Origin: DATDMG01 sp036518955 | Lineage (GTDB): Bacteria > Actinomycetota > Actinomycetes > Actinomycetales > Kineosporiaceae | Reading direction: 5' to 3' | Length of the DNA: 39,439 bases | NCBI GenBank assembly: GCA_036518955.1 | Contig: DATDMG010000139.1 | Span: 1 to 39,439 of the forward strand | Shown here: positions 15,716-28,614 of the stretch, piece after piece | Numbering within the stretch: position 1 is the first letter of the stretch | How the letters are laid out: each line of letters starts with the position of its first letter | Translations under genes and position numbers: made by a program | Notes under the pieces: generated by a model | The model's database searches: none | What the model saw: the letters and a program-made list of their open reading frames with translations, nothing else | Told to the model about the DNA's origin: nothing

Positions 15716-16186
15716 GTGGTGAGCAGCCGGACGTCGCCGGGACGGTGGTGGTCCCGTTCGGTCGGGACCGCCGTCCCCGGCTCCGTCGCGGCCGTCGCGG
15801 GGCGGCTGTTCGGCCCCGGCCTGGTCGGGGTGGTGGGTGCCGCCGGTGTCCTCCTGGTCACCCTGGTCGACCCGGAGCAGCCCGGGCACTATCCGGTCTG
15901 CCCCACCCTGGCCCTGACCGGGGTGTACTGCCCGGGATGTGGCGGGCTGCGCGCCCTGCACGCGCTCACCCACGGTGAACCCGGGCTGGCGCTGCACCGT
16001 AACCCGGTCGTCGTGCTGGCGCTGCCGTTCGTCGTCTGGGGGTACCTTGCCTGGGTGCGCCGTCGGGCGCTCGACCGGACCGCCACCTGGTTGCCCTCCC
16101 CGGCCCTGACCTCGAGCCTTGTCGCTCTGCTCGCCGTGTTCACGGTGCTGCGGAACCTGCCGGGGTTCACCTGGTTGGCCCCCTGA
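15716..16186 (+). CDS. DUF2752 membrane protein
   Basis: A 156-residue protein with the DUF2752 signature: CPTLALTGVYCPGCGGLRAL (62-81) with Cys62, Cys72 and Cys75, then ALTHGEPGLALHRNPVVV. Helices lie at about 33-51, 95-112 and 128-146. The cysteine set suggests metal or redox binding, but function is unknown. GTG 15716 is the first start after the RDD stop; GTG 15719 is equally possible. It is probably co-transcribed with the RDD gene and separated from trpC by a promoter-bearing gap. Confidence 0.85.
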   Translation: MVSSRTSPGRWWSRSVGTAVPGSVAAVAGRLFGPGLVGVVGAAGVLLVTLVDPEQPGHYPVCPTLALTGVYCPGCGGLRALHALTHGEPGLALHRNPVVVLALPFVVWGYLAWVRRRALDRTATWLPSPALTSSLVALLAVFTVLRNLPGFTWLAP

Positions 16187-16279
16187 CGTCCGTCGTCGGC
16201 GTCCTTGACAGGACGCGCACGAGGTCCCGGCCGCCCGGCCTCCCCGCTCCCCGGTGACGGAGCGACCCTCATCGCTCGG

Positions 16280-16285
16280 TAGGAT
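16280..16285 (+). promoter_or_regulatory. -10 box for the trpC-trpB-trpA-lgt operon
   Basis: TAGGAT lies 34 bases before GTG 16320. Immediately upstream is a short perfect inverted repeat (GAGCGA, six bases, TCGCTC; about 16259-16276) that could be an operator or a stem. No Trp-rich leader peptide is visible between 16187 and 16320. Confidence 0.5.
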
Positions 16286-16319
16286 CGGTACGTTCCGACC
16301 GCCGCTGACAGGGGGATTC

Positions 16320-17132
16320 GTGTCCGTCCTCAATGAGATCATCGCCGGTGTGCGGGAGGATCTACAGGTTCGGCAGGAGACGACAGACCTTGCGGAGCTG
16401 CAGCGTATGGCGCAGGTCCGGCCGTCGGCCCTGTCGGCGGAGGGCGCCCTGCGCGACGGCGACGCGGTCAAGGTCATCGCGGAGGTGAAGAGGTCCAGCC
16501 CGAGCAAGGGCGCGCTCGCCGCGATCGCCGACCCCGCCTCCCTCGCCCAGGACTACGAGGCGGGCGGCGCCGGGGTGATCAGCGTACTCACCGAACGGCG
16601 GAAGTTCGGGGGCAGCCTGGCCGACCTCGCCGCCGTCCGGGCCGCGGTCGACATCCCGCTGCTGCGCAAGGACTTCATCGTCTCCAGCTACCAGGTCTGG
16701 GAGGCCCGGGCGTACGGCGCCGACCTGGTCCTGCTGATCGTGGCGGCGTTGGACCAGCCGGTGCTGATCTCGCTCGTCGAGCGCGTCCACTCCCTCGGGA
16801 TGACGGCGCTGGTCGAGGTCCACGACGCCGAGGAGGTGGCCCGCGCGGTGGACGCCGGAGCCCGGGTCATCGGGGTCAACTGCCGCGACCTGCGCACCCT
16901 CGAGGTGGACCGGACGACGTTCGCCCGGGTCGCCCCGATCATCCCGGACGGCATCGTGAAGGTGGCCGAGTCCGGCGTCCGAGGACCGCACGACGTCCTC
17001 GACTTCGCCCGGGCGGGGGCGCACGCCGTGCTGGTGGGGGAGAGTCTCGTCGTCCGCGGCAACCCGCGCGGCGCCGTCGCCGACCTGGTGGCCGCCGGGG
17101 CGCACCCGGCGTTGCGCAAGGCGCGCCCATGA
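16320..17132 (+). CDS. trpC: Indole-3-glycerol phosphate synthase
   Basis: Closes the indole ring from carboxyphenylamino-deoxyribulose phosphate. The 270-residue barrel has all expected catalytic-type residues: Glu55 and Lys57 in VIAEVKRSSPSKG, Lys117 in LLRKDFIV, Glu166 in ALVEVH, Asn187 in GVNCRD and Ser219 in VAESGV. A GTG start at 16320 follows a G-rich site (GGGGGA at 16311-16316). Its stop overlaps trpB in ATGA at 17129-17132. It heads a four-gene chain trpC-trpB-trpA-lgt. Confidence 0.97.
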   Translation: MSVLNEIIAGVREDLQVRQETTDLAELQRMAQVRPSALSAEGALRDGDAVKVIAEVKRSSPSKGALAAIADPASLAQDYEAGGAGVISVLTERRKFGGSLADLAAVRAAVDIPLLRKDFIVSSYQVWEARAYGADLVLLIVAALDQPVLISLVERVHSLGMTALVEVHDAEEVARAVDAGARVIGVNCRDLRTLEVDRTTFARVAPIIPDGIVKVAESGVRGPHDVLDFARAGAHAVLVGESLVVRGNPRGAVADLVAAGAHPALRKARP

Positions 17133-18355
17133 CTGCCCCGACCTCGCCGGTGCCGGCGCGCCTGAGCCAGGCCCACGGCCCGTACTTCGGCCGGTTCGGT
17201 GGCCGGTTCGTGCCGGAGGCGCTGGTCGCGGCGCTGGAGGAGTTGGAGGCCGGCTACGCCGCGGCGCGGACCGACCCCACGTTCGCCGCGGAGCTCGACC
17301 GTCTGCACAGCACCTACTCCGGCCGGCCCAGCCTGCTGACCGAGGCCCGGCGCTTCGCCGAGCACGCCGGCGGGGCGCGCGTGCTGCTCAAGCGGGAGGA
17401 CCTGAACCACACCGGGTCGCACAAGATCAACAATGTCCTGGGCCAGGCGCTGCTCACGGTGCGGATGGGCAAGCGCCGGGTCATCGCCGAGACCGGTGCC
17501 GGCCAGCACGGCGTGGCCACCGCGACGGCCGCCGCCCTGATGGGCCTGGAGTGCGTGGTCTACATGGGGGCGCAGGACACCCGGCGGCAGGCCCTCAACG
17601 TCGCCCGGATGCGGCTGCTCGGCGCCGAGGTCGTGCCGGTGACGACCGGGTCGTGCACCCTCAAGGACGCGATGAACGAAGCGATGCGCGACTGGGTCAC
17701 CACCGTCGACCACACGCACTACCTGATCGGCACGGTCGCCGGGCCGCACCCGTTCCCGACCATGGTCCGCGACTTCCACCGGGTGATCGGGGTGGAGGCG
17801 CGTCAGCAGGTCCTCGACCTCGTGGGGCGGCTGCCGGACGTCGTCACCGCCTGCGTCGGTGGTGGCTCGAACGCGATCGGGATCTTCCACGCGTTCCTGG
17901 ACGACCCCGGTGTCGAGCTGCTCGGGCTCGAGGCCGGTGGCGAAGGCGTCGAGACGGGCCGGCACGCGTCGTCCATCACCGGCGGTGACCCAGGTGTCCT
18001 GCACGGCAGCCGCAGTTTCATCCTGCAGGACGAGGACGGCCAGACGATCGAGTCCCACTCCATCTCCGCCGGCCTGGACTACCCCGGGGTGGGGCCGGAG
18101 CACGCCTGGCTGCACGAGATCGGCCGGGTCCGGTACGAGCCCGTCACCGACGCGGACGCGATGGAGGCGTTCCGGCTGCTGTGCCGTGCCGAGGGGATCA
18201 TCCCGGCGATCGAGAGCGCGCACGCCCTCGCCGGGGCGCTGCGCGAGGGTCGCCGTCTGGGCCGTGACGGGGTGGTGCTGGTCAGCCTCTCGGGGCGTGG
18301 TGACAAGGACGTCGACACCGCGGCGCGCTACTTTGACCTGATGAGGGACGCATGA
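17129..18355 (+). CDS. trpB: Tryptophan synthase beta chain
   Basis: PLP enzyme joining indole and serine to tryptophan in the alpha2-beta2 complex. In 408 residues: FGRFGGRFVPE near the start, the PLP lysine Lys99 in HTGSHKINN, catalytic Glu121 in AETGAGQHG, and the phosphate loop GGGSNAIG near 244-251. The ATG overlaps the trpC stop and the stop overlaps the trpA ATG (both ATGA), consistent with equal synthesis of the two chains. Confidence 0.98.
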   Translation: MTAPTSPVPARLSQAHGPYFGRFGGRFVPEALVAALEELEAGYAAARTDPTFAAELDRLHSTYSGRPSLLTEARRFAEHAGGARVLLKREDLNHTGSHKINNVLGQALLTVRMGKRRVIAETGAGQHGVATATAAALMGLECVVYMGAQDTRRQALNVARMRLLGAEVVPVTTGSCTLKDAMNEAMRDWVTTVDHTHYLIGTVAGPHPFPTMVRDFHRVIGVEARQQVLDLVGRLPDVVTACVGGGSNAIGIFHAFLDDPGVELLGLEAGGEGVETGRHASSITGGDPGVLHGSRSFILQDEDGQTIESHSISAGLDYPGVGPEHAWLHEIGRVRYEPVTDADAMEAFRLLCRAEGIIPAIESAHALAGALREGRRLGRDGVVLVSLSGRGDKDVDTAARYFDLMRDA

Positions 18356-19176
18356 GCACGGTGGCGGCCTGCTCGCCGAGCGCCGGCGTGATCGACCGGT
18401 CGGCCGCCGAGGGGCGGGCGGCGCTGGTCGGCTACCTCCCTGTCGGGTTCCCGGACGTCGCCGGTTCGGTGGACGCCGTCCGGGCCATGGTGGACGGCGG
18501 GGTCGACGTCGTGGAGCTCGGTCTGCCGTACTCGGACCCGCTGATGGACGGCCCGGTCATCCAGCACGCGGTCGACGCCGCGCTGCGCGGCGGTACCCGG
18601 ACCAGGGACGTCCTCGGGGTCGTCGAGAAGATCAGCGGCCACGGGGCCCCGGTGCTGGTGATGACGTACTGGAACCCGGTGGACCGGTACGGGGTCGAGC
18701 GCTTCGCCCGCGACCTGGCCTCGGCCGGCGGCGCCGGCCTGATCACCCCGGACCTGATCCCGGACGAAGCTGCCGGGTGGCTCGCGGCCAGCGAGGCCAC
18801 CGGACTGGAACGGATCTTCCTGGTGGCGCCCTCGTCGACCCCGGCTCGGCTGGCCTCGACCGTGGCCGCGTGCCGCGGCTGGGTGTACGCGGCGTCGACG
18901 ATGGGGGTGACCGGGATCCGGGCGAGCGTCGGAGCGGGAGCGCGGGGGCTCGTCGAACGCACCCGGGCAGCCGGGGCCACGCGGGTCTGCGTCGGCCTCG
19001 GCGTCTCCACCAGGGAGCAGGCCGCGCAGGTCGCCGGTTACGCTGACGGGGTGATCGTGGGAACCGCGTTCGTCCGGGCGCTGACCGAGGCGCCGGACGC
19101 GGCGGCCGGGCCGCGCGCCGTCCGAAGCCTGGCCGAGGCACTGTCGGCGGGAGTCCGTGAGGGCCGCGGCCGGTGA
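18352..19176 (+). CDS. trpA: Tryptophan synthase alpha chain
   Basis: Cleaves indole-3-glycerol phosphate to indole and glyceraldehyde 3-phosphate and channels indole to TrpB. The 274-residue barrel carries Glu55 (VVELGLPYSD) and Asp66 (LMDGPVIQ), matching the catalytic Glu49/Asp60 pair of the Salmonella enzyme, plus the AASTMGVTG loop. The motif SDPLMDGP differs slightly from the common SDPxADGP. Its stop overlaps the lgt start. Confidence 0.97.
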   Translation: MSTVAACSPSAGVIDRSAAEGRAALVGYLPVGFPDVAGSVDAVRAMVDGGVDVVELGLPYSDPLMDGPVIQHAVDAALRGGTRTRDVLGVVEKISGHGAPVLVMTYWNPVDRYGVERFARDLASAGGAGLITPDLIPDEAAGWLAASEATGLERIFLVAPSSTPARLASTVAACRGWVYAASTMGVTGIRASVGAGARGLVERTRAAGATRVCVGLGVSTREQAAQVAGYADGVIVGTAFVRALTEAPDAAAGPRAVRSLAEALSAGVREGRGR

Positions 19177-20540
19177 TCCCGCTCGCCACGGTGCCGGCCG
19201 TGATCCCGAGTCCGACCCAGAGCGTCTGGTATCTCGGTCCGCTTCCGGTCCGGGCGTACGCCCTGTGCATCCTGATGGGCATCCTCGTCGCGGTGCAGTT
19301 CGGCGAGCGACGGTGGGTCGAGCGCGGCGGCAGCCCCGGCGCCGTCCTGGACATCGCCGTCTGGGCGGTGCCCTTCGGGATCGTCGGCGGCCGGCTCTAC
19401 CATGTCGCGACGTCCTGGCAGCCCTACTTCGGCGCCGGTGGGCACCCGGTTCGCGCGCTCTACATCTGGGAGGGCGGGCTGGGCATCTGGGGCGCGATCA
19501 CCCTCGGTGCTCTCGGGGCCTGGATCGGCGCGCGCCGGGCCGGCGTGCTGCTGCCCCCGATGGCCGACGCGTTGGCGCCCGGCATCGTGCTGGCCCAAGC
19601 GATCGGTCGCTGGGGCAACTGGTTCAACAACGAGCTGTACGGCGGCCGCACGACCCTGCCGTGGGGACTGCGGATCCACGAGTGGGACCAGGGCGCCGGG
19701 CGCGCCGTGGCCGGGCCGGACGGCAAGCCGATCGTGCTCGGGACCTTCCATCCCACCTTCCTCTACGAGTCGATCTGGGACTGCGGCGTGGCCGGCGCCC
19801 TGGTCCTGGCGGACCGCCGGTGGAAGCTGGGCCATGGTCGGCTGTTCGGCCTGTACGTGGTGCTCTACACCCTGGGGCGGGGGTGGATCGAGGCCCTTCG
19901 GGTCGACCCGGCGAACACGATCATGGGGTTGCGGCTGAACCTGTGGACCAGCATGATCGTCGGTGTCGGTGCGCTGGTCCTGGTCTTGGTGTCGACCCGG
20001 TTGCGCCCCGGCCGGGAGGCGGTGGTGATGCGCGGCGGCCGTCCGGCGGCACCGGCCACCGGCCGGGACGTCGAGGCGAAGGGAGGCGAGGCCGAGGAAG
20101 GGCAGGCCGGCCAGGCACCCACGACCGGCAACGCGCTCGAGGATCTGGAGGGTCCCGCCGCCGGCGAGGAGCGTCCTGGGGGTGGGGGATCCGATGTCGA
20201 GGGGTCGACGCCCGGGCGAACGGATAGCCACGCGCCCGCCTTCGGGACCTTGCTCTCGGGGACGTCGTCGGTCGAGAAGCCGGTGGTCGAGAAGCCGGTG
20301 GCCGAGAAGCCGGTGGCCGAGAAGCCGGTGGCCGACGACCGCGCGAAGCCGGCGCCCGACGGCCCGGTCAGCCGGCGGCCGGAAGGGCCGGGCGGCCCGG
20401 TGCCCGCTGACTCGGTGCCTGAGGCACTGGCCGCCGAGAACCGGCCCGCGGACGGGCCGACCCCGGGCGAGCCGCTGAAGCCCGGGAACGAGGCTGCGGA
20501 CGAGCAGGAGCCTGCCTCGTCCCGCGCCGGGGACGGTTGA
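19173..20540 (+). CDS. lgt: Prolipoprotein diacylglyceryl transferase with long C-terminal extension
   Basis: Transfers diacylglycerol to the lipobox cysteine of prolipoproteins in the membrane; LivK in this window would be a substrate. Residues 1-285 form the multi-helix catalytic part, with GGRLYHVAT (72-80), the family signature AIGRWGNWFNNELYGG (143-158) containing the essential-type Arg146, and HPTFLYESIWD. Residues 286-455 are a hydrophilic, Pro/Glu/Ala-rich tail absent from E. coli Lgt, including four EKPV units (368-388). Such tails occur in actinobacterial Lgt and appear dispensable for catalysis (inference). The GTG overlaps the trpA stop in GTGA, tying lgt to the trp operon. Confidence 0.95.
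   Translation: MIPLATVPAVIPSPTQSVWYLGPLPVRAYALCILMGILVAVQFGERRWVERGGSPGAVLDIAVWAVPFGIVGGRLYHVATSWQPYFGAGGHPVRALYIWEGGLGIWGAITLGALGAWIGARRAGVLLPPMADALAPGIVLAQAIGRWGNWFNNELYGGRTTLPWGLRIHEWDQGAGRAVAGPDGKPIVLGTFHPTFLYESIWDCGVAGALVLADRRWKLGHGRLFGLYVVLYTLGRGWIEALRVDPANTIMGLRLNLWTSMIVGVGALVLVLVSTRLRPGREAVVMRGGRPAAPATGRDVEAKGGEAEEGQAGQAPTTGNALEDLEGPAAGEERPGGGGSDVEGSTPGRTDSHAPAFGTLLSGTSSVEKPVVEKPVAEKPVAEKPVADDRAKPAPDGPVSRRPEGPGGPVPADSVPEALAAENRPADGPTPGEPLKPGNEAADEQEPASSRAGDG
20274..20333 (+). repeat. Four tandem 15-bp units inside lgt (EKPV repeats)
   Basis: Four copies of a 15-base unit (GAGAAGCCGGTGGYC) encode EKPVV/EKPVA in the cytoplasmic tail of Lgt. The copies are nearly identical, so copy number is likely to vary by slippage without shifting the frame. 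Confidence 0.9.
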
Positions 20541-20609
20541 CCGCACCTGGCCGGCGCCCCGCGGTACGACCGGGCGCATCAGTGCTCGACGGCGAGGGAT
20601 CTCAGCGTC

Positions 20610-20635
20610 GCCGGCCGTCGAAAGCGACGGCCGGC
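20610..20635 (+). terminator. Hairpin terminator candidate after the trpCBA-lgt operon
   Basis: Perfect 11-base arms at 20610-20620 and 20625-20635 enclose the tetraloop AAAG. It stands 70 bases after the lgt stop. No T-tract follows, but stems of this kind commonly end actinobacterial transcripts. Confidence 0.65.
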
Positions 20636-20913
20636 CGAAGTCGGGATACACTGGAGGTCGAAGCCTGGGAGCAACGTCCGCAAACTGCAGTAACTGCCCC
20701 AAGATCGGGGTTGATTACTGCTGCCGGGCATGTTTCGGGAACGTGTCCTCAACGGATACAGTGACCCCAACACCACGCGGGCCACAGCCGTCCCACGCGG
20801 GCCGGATCGCGGCCCCGTAGGCGTCGCGAGCCGGCGCCGTCAGCCGGCGATCACACTTCACCAGTGACCGAGCGTCGACTGCCGACGCCGACGACGACGA
20901 CGAGGTGTCCCGC
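20636..20913 (+). promoter_or_regulatory. Leader region of gltBD with promoter-like boxes and a bulged hairpin
   Basis: No gene is seen in this stretch. Two TANNNT boxes are present, TACACT at 20647-20652 and TACAGT at 20757-20762; the second would give a leader of about 145 bases. Between them, 20687-20721 can fold as GCAGTAA/TTACTGC with an inner CCCC/GGGG stem. Further down, repeats of GACGAC (near 20885-20902) precede the start. On the minus strand GACAC-N6-GAAAC (20732-20747) resembles half of a GlnR box. None of these is proven. Confidence 0.4.
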
Positions 20914-25465
<4,552 letters not shown>

Positions 25466-25473
<8 letters not shown>

Positions 25474-26992
25474 CCCGAAGGGTTTCCTGACCCGGCGGGA
25501 GCGCGAACTGCCCGCCCGTCGCCCGGTCCCGGTCCGGCTGCAGGACTGGCGCGAGGTGTACGAGCCGGGCGACGAGGCGGTCCTGCGCCGACAGGCGGGC
25601 CGCTGCATGGATTGCGGCATCCCGTTCTGTCACAACGGCTGCCCGCTGGGCAACCTGATCCCGGAGTGGAACGACCTGAGCTGGCGCGGTGACTGGCGCG
25701 CGGCGATCGAGCGGCTGCACGCCACGAACAACTTCCCGGAGTTCACCGGCCGGCTCTGCCCCGCGCCGTGCGAGACGGCGTGCGTGCTGGGCATCAACCA
25801 GCCCGCCGTCACCATCAAGCAGGTGGAGGTATCGATCATCGACCGGGCGTTCGAGGAGGGTTGGGTCGCGGCCCAGCCGCCCGACCGGCTCACCGGCAAG
25901 ACGGTGGCGGTGGTCGGCTCCGGCCCCGCCGGTCTGGCCGCGGCCCAACAGCTGACGCGGACCGGGCACACCGTGGCGGTCTACGAGCGCGCCGACCGGA
26001 TCGGTGGACTGCTGCGGTACGGGATCCCCGAGTTCAAGATGGAGAAGCGCCACCTGGATCGGCGCCTCGCCCAGATGGAGGCCGAGGGTACCCGCTTCCG
26101 GCCAGGGGTCGACGTCGGAAGGGCCATCACCGGTCGCCAGTTGCGCGACCGGTACGACGCCGTCGTCCTGGCCGTCGGGGCCACCGCAGCCCGAGACCTG
26201 CCGGTTCCGGGCCGGGATCTGGCGGGCATCCTGCAGGCGATGGACTACCTGCCTCCGGCGAACCGGGCCTCCGTCGGTGATCTGCTGTCCCCCGCCTCGC
26301 GGGGCGCCGGCGCGTACGGGCCGGGGCTCAGCGGCAGCTCACCCCACTCACCCCACGCGGAGCAGGTCGTCGCGACCGGCAAGGACGTGGTCGTCATCGG
26401 CGGCGGCGACACCGGCGCCGACTGCCTCGGCACCGCGCTCCGGCAGGGCGCGCGCTCGGTCACCCAGTTGGAGATCATGCCCCGGCCGTCGGACGAGCGG
26501 CCCAGCGGCCAGCCCTGGCCGACCTATCCGATGATCTACCGGGTCTCCAGTGCCCACGAGGAGGGCGGCGAGCGGGTCTACTCGGTCAGCACCCAGGCCT
26601 TCCTCGGCGACGACGAGGGGCGCGTGCGCGGCCTACGGCTGGTCGAGGTGGAGCTCGTCGACGGGCGGTTCACGCCGGTCGAGGGGTCGGAGCGGGAGAT
26701 CCCGGCGCAACTGGTGCTGCTGGCGATGGGCTTCACCGGCCCGGAGCGCGGCCCGCTGCTCGAGCAGCTGGGGGTCGAGCTCGACGGCCGTGGCAACATC
26801 CGCCGGGACGCCGACTACTCCTCGACCGTGCCGGGGGTCTTCGCCGCCGGCGACGCGGGGCGTGGGCAGTCACTCATCGTTTGGGCCATCGCCGAGGGGC
26901 GTTCCTGCGCGGCAGCGGTCGATCGATGGCTGACGGGGAGTACCGTTCTACCAGCGCCCATTCCGCCGACCGCACGGCCGCTGCTGGTCTGA
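25466..26992 (+). CDS. gltD: Glutamate synthase (NADPH) small subunit
   Basis: Passes electrons from NADPH via FAD and iron-sulfur clusters to GltB. The 508-residue protein has N-terminal cluster cysteines C47, C50, C55, C59 and C98, C102, C106; the FAD loop GSGPAG at 151-156; and the NADPH loop GGGDTG at 312-317. Between YLPPANR (261-267) and the NADPH strand, residues about 270-300 form a Gly/Ser/Pro/His-rich insertion (GAYGPGLSGSSPHSPH) that seems longer than in most homologues. The ATG overlaps the end of gltB by eight bases, with GGAGG at 25455-25459, indicating coupled translation. Confidence 0.97.
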
Positions 26993-27138
26993 CGGCGGGC
27001 GGGAGGTGGTGTTGCCACCGGCCGGCCCGCCCGAGCTCGTCCTGGCGCGTGGGAGGTCAACGGCGACCGGCTGCGATCCACCCCTGCCCGGCAGCCCGGC
27101 CGGCAGCGGCCCGCTGAACCGAAGGACCTGGAAGAATC

Positions 27139-28548
27139 ATGCGTCGCGCAAAGATCGTCTGTACGCTCGGTCCTGCCGTGTCCGGTCGGCTCCGGGAGCT
27201 GGTCGAGGCCGGTATGGATGTGGCCCGGTTCAACCTGAGCCACGGTTCCTACGCGGAACACGAGGAGCGTTACCGGCAGGTGCGCAAAGCCAGTGACGAG
27301 AGCGGTCGAGCGGTCGGCGTCCTCGTCGACCTGCAGGGGCCCAAGATCCGGCTGGCGACGTTCGCGTCCGGGCCGGTGATGTTGCATGACGACGACGTCT
27401 TCACCATCACGACGGAGCCCGTGCCGGGGGACGCCTCGCTGGTGTCCACCACGTACCCGGGGCTGCCGGGGGACTGCCGGGTGGGCGACACCATCCTGGT
27501 GGACGACGGCAAGGTGGCGCTCCGGGTGACCGCGGTGGAACCACCGCGGGTGGTCACTCGGGTCGAGATCGGTGGTGAGGTCTCGAACAACAAGGGGCTG
27601 AACCTGCCGGGTGTGGCGGTGAGCGTGCCGGCGCTGTCCGACAAGGACGAGGCCGACCTTCGCTGGGCCCTCCAGGTGGGGGCCGACATGATCGCGCTCT
27701 CGTTCGTCCGGTCGGCCGCCGACATGGACCACGTCCGACGGATCATGGCTGAGGAGGGCCAGCGGGTCCCGGTCATCGCGAAGATCGAGAAGCCGCAGGC
27801 GGTCGACAACCTCGAGGAGATCGTGCGCGCCTTCGACGGCATCATGGTCGCCCGCGGTGACCTGGGCGTCGAGCTGCCGCTCGAGCAGGTGCCGATGGTG
27901 CAGAAGCGGGCGATCGAGTTGTCCCGCCGGGCGGCCAAGCCGGTCATCGTGGCGACGCAGGTGCTGGACTCGATGATGCAGCTGCCGCGCCCGACCCGGG
28001 CCGAGGCGTCGGACTGCGCCAATGCCGTCCTGGACGGTGCGGACGCGATCATGCTTTCGGGTGAGACCAGCGTGGGGAAGTATCCGCTCGAGGCCGTTCG
28101 GACGATGTCGCGAATCATCGAGACGACCGAGACGCAGGCGCTGGACAAGATCCAACCCCTGGGGACGCGGCCCTCGACGAAGGGCGGCGCGGTCACCTAT
28201 GCCGCGGCCACCGTGGGTGAGTTGCTCGACGTCAACTACCTCGTCGCCTTCACCCAGAGCGGGGACTCGGCGCGCCGGATGTCCCGGCTGCGCTGCCGGA
28301 TCCCGCTGGTGGCCTTCACGCCGGAGGCCTGCGTGCGGTCCCAGCTCGCGCTCACCTGGGGGGTCGAGACCTTCCTCACCGATCCGGTCAGCACCACGGA
28401 CGACATGGTGGCCCAGGTCGAGGAGCAGCTCCTGCTCAGCGGCCGGTGTGCCGCGGGTGACCGGGTCGTCATCGTCGCCGGCTCGCCGCCCGGTGTCCCG
28501 GGCTCGCTGAACACCCTGCGGATCCACACCCTGCCCGAGGCCCGCTGA
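27139..28548 (+). CDS. pyk: Pyruvate kinase
   Basis: Last step of glycolysis, phosphoenolpyruvate plus ADP to pyruvate and ATP. The 469 residues show RRAKIVCTLGP at the start, ARFNLSHGS (substrate and K+ ligands), the inserted B domain (about 68-165), the barrel motif AKIEKP with the acid/base-region lysine, MVARGDLGVELP at 236-247 and the allosteric C domain after about 340. A purine-rich site (GGAAGAA) precedes the ATG. The 146 bases upstream hold no gene. In Streptomyces pyk also lies near gltBD and an ANTAR regulator, so this order is conserved. Confidence 0.97.
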   Translation: MRRAKIVCTLGPAVSGRLRELVEAGMDVARFNLSHGSYAEHEERYRQVRKASDESGRAVGVLVDLQGPKIRLATFASGPVMLHDDDVFTITTEPVPGDASLVSTTYPGLPGDCRVGDTILVDDGKVALRVTAVEPPRVVTRVEIGGEVSNNKGLNLPGVAVSVPALSDKDEADLRWALQVGADMIALSFVRSAADMDHVRRIMAEEGQRVPVIAKIEKPQAVDNLEEIVRAFDGIMVARGDLGVELPLEQVPMVQKRAIELSRRAAKPVIVATQVLDSMMQLPRPTRAEASDCANAVLDGADAIMLSGETSVGKYPLEAVRTMSRIIETTETQALDKIQPLGTRPSTKGGAVTYAAATVGELLDVNYLVAFTQSGDSARRMSRLRCRIPLVAFTPEACVRSQLALTWGVETFLTDPVSTTDDMVAQVEEQLLLSGRCAAGDRVVIVAGSPPGVPGSLNTLRIHTLPEAR

Positions 28549-28570
28549 CCGGCGAGGCCCGCTGACCGGC
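28537..28570. repeat. 17-bp tandem duplication spanning the pyk stop codon
   Basis: Units 28537-28553 and 28554-28570 are identical, each holding GAGGCCCGC, TGA and CCGGC. The stop of pyk lies in the first copy, so the second is untranslated. It looks like a recent slippage duplication at the gene end. Confidence 0.85.
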
Positions 28571-28614
28571 GCGGTGGTCCCGACCGGCGTCCCGGGCCGA
28601 CGCTCGTCGGGCCG

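Noticed and set aside
15716..16186. DUF2752 cysteines as a thioredoxin motif
   Set aside because: The C-P-x-C arrangement is the ordinary DUF2752 signature in a helical membrane protein, not a thioredoxin fold.
16187..16319. Tryptophan attenuator upstream of trpC
   Set aside because: No short frame with adjacent Trp codons and no terminator/antiterminator pair was found; only a short inverted repeat is present.
20537..20764. Possible small protein downstream of lgt
   Set aside because: It would start at TTG with no ribosome site and contains the terminator hairpin; composition is not protein-like.
26993..27138. Small frame between gltD and pyk
   Set aside because: It overlaps both flanking genes in other frames and lacks a plausible start and family features.
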